From: Azospirillum melinis
GTDB taxonomy: Bacteria; Pseudomonadota; Alphaproteobacteria; Azospirillales; Azospirillaceae
Direction: 5' to 3'
Assembly (NCBI RefSeq): GCF_013340935.1
Contig: NZ_WHOS01000003.1
Coordinates: forward strand, 186,001-250,000
DNA: 64,000 bases
The stretch's first letter is position 1, and every line of letters begins with the position of its first letter. Shown here piece by piece: positions 63,963 through 64,000 of this stretch. A model generated the notes under the pieces. It searched no databases. It was not told where the DNA came from and saw only the letters and a list, made by a program, of their open reading frames with translations. A program made the translations under genes and the position numbers.

Positions 63963-64000
63963 TTACTTCACCACCACCGCATACTGGTCGACCGGCGCCA
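63963..64000 (-). CDS. C-terminal end of an unidentified minus-strand gene
   Basis: A minus-strand reading enters from beyond the window and ends with APVDQYAVVVK and TAA at 63963-63965. Only 11 full codons are visible, so no family can be named. Its existence is inferred from the clean reading and the gap of about 117 bases to the USP start. Confidence 0.35.
   Translation of the reverse strand, partial: APVDQYAVVVK

Overview
The window is GC-rich and densely coded, and reads as chromosomal DNA of an alphaproteobacterium of the Rhodospirillales, most likely Azospirillum or a close relative. The main support is the nitrogen-regulation block dusB(nifR3)-ntrB-ntrC-ntrY-ntrX followed by hfq-hflX, the alphaproteobacterial pyruvate dehydrogenase operon in which the E1 beta subunit carries its own lipoyl domain, a fused ispDF, a PhyR-type stress regulator, and an FtsB-like gene in front of pdhA. 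The species assignment is inference from gene content and order. I see no rRNA, tRNA, CRISPR array, insertion sequence, phage gene or conjugation gene.

Left part (1-15 kb): plsY (cut by the window edge) and a pyrB/pyrC pair whose PyrC lacks the metal-binding HxH motif; a GcvA-like LysR regulator divergent from a DUF1127 gene and two tandem GFA-domain genes, with a palindromic operator between them; a Fur-box-preceded iron-uptake pair (periplasmic cupredoxin plus FTR1 permease); a Kef-type antiporter; a three-gene ABC importer on the minus strand; several small uncharacterised genes; and a PTR1/FolM-like reductase. The 415-base gap before uvrC holds an AT-rich tract and a cluster of DnaA-box-like sequences. 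Strand bias changes at this gap (about half plus to its left, about three quarters plus to its right), so it is a candidate replication origin or DnaA-controlled site.

Middle part (15-39 kb): uvrC-pgsA-mobB-HAD-moeA-moaD-moaE couples DNA repair and lipid genes to molybdenum cofactor synthesis; modABC and a stand-alone molybdenum hydroxylase large subunit lie further right, giving a loose molybdenum theme. Between them are yqgE, a DsbD/ScsB-like thiol reductant transporter, yjdM, a peroxiredoxin with a structured leader, a minus-strand cysQ-DUF455-thrB-rnhA run, an EAL phosphodiesterase, an SRAP/YedK gene, a nuclease-like gene ending in a tandem repeat, a PhyR-like regulator, a YeaQ-type membrane protein and rpe.

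Right part (39-64 kb): ftsB-like gene, then pdhA-pdhB-pdhC-chorismate mutase-lpd, DUF29, lipA and ratA, so the pyruvate dehydrogenase complex and the enzyme making its lipoyl cofactor are adjacent. A convergent set follows (tautomerase, cinA/pncC, ispDF on minus), then a ccsA-like gene, the dusB-ntrBC-ntrYX nitrogen block, a HAD phosphatase, hfq-hflX, two uncharacterised proteins, an inositol-monophosphatase-family enzyme, a tandem universal stress protein and the last codons of an unidentified minus-strand gene. No clearly novel multi-gene system stands out; the most interesting signals are the DnaA-box cluster, the Fur-box iron operon, the inverted CACGGAT repeat array, the degenerate PyrC, and the chorismate mutase embedded in the PDH operon.
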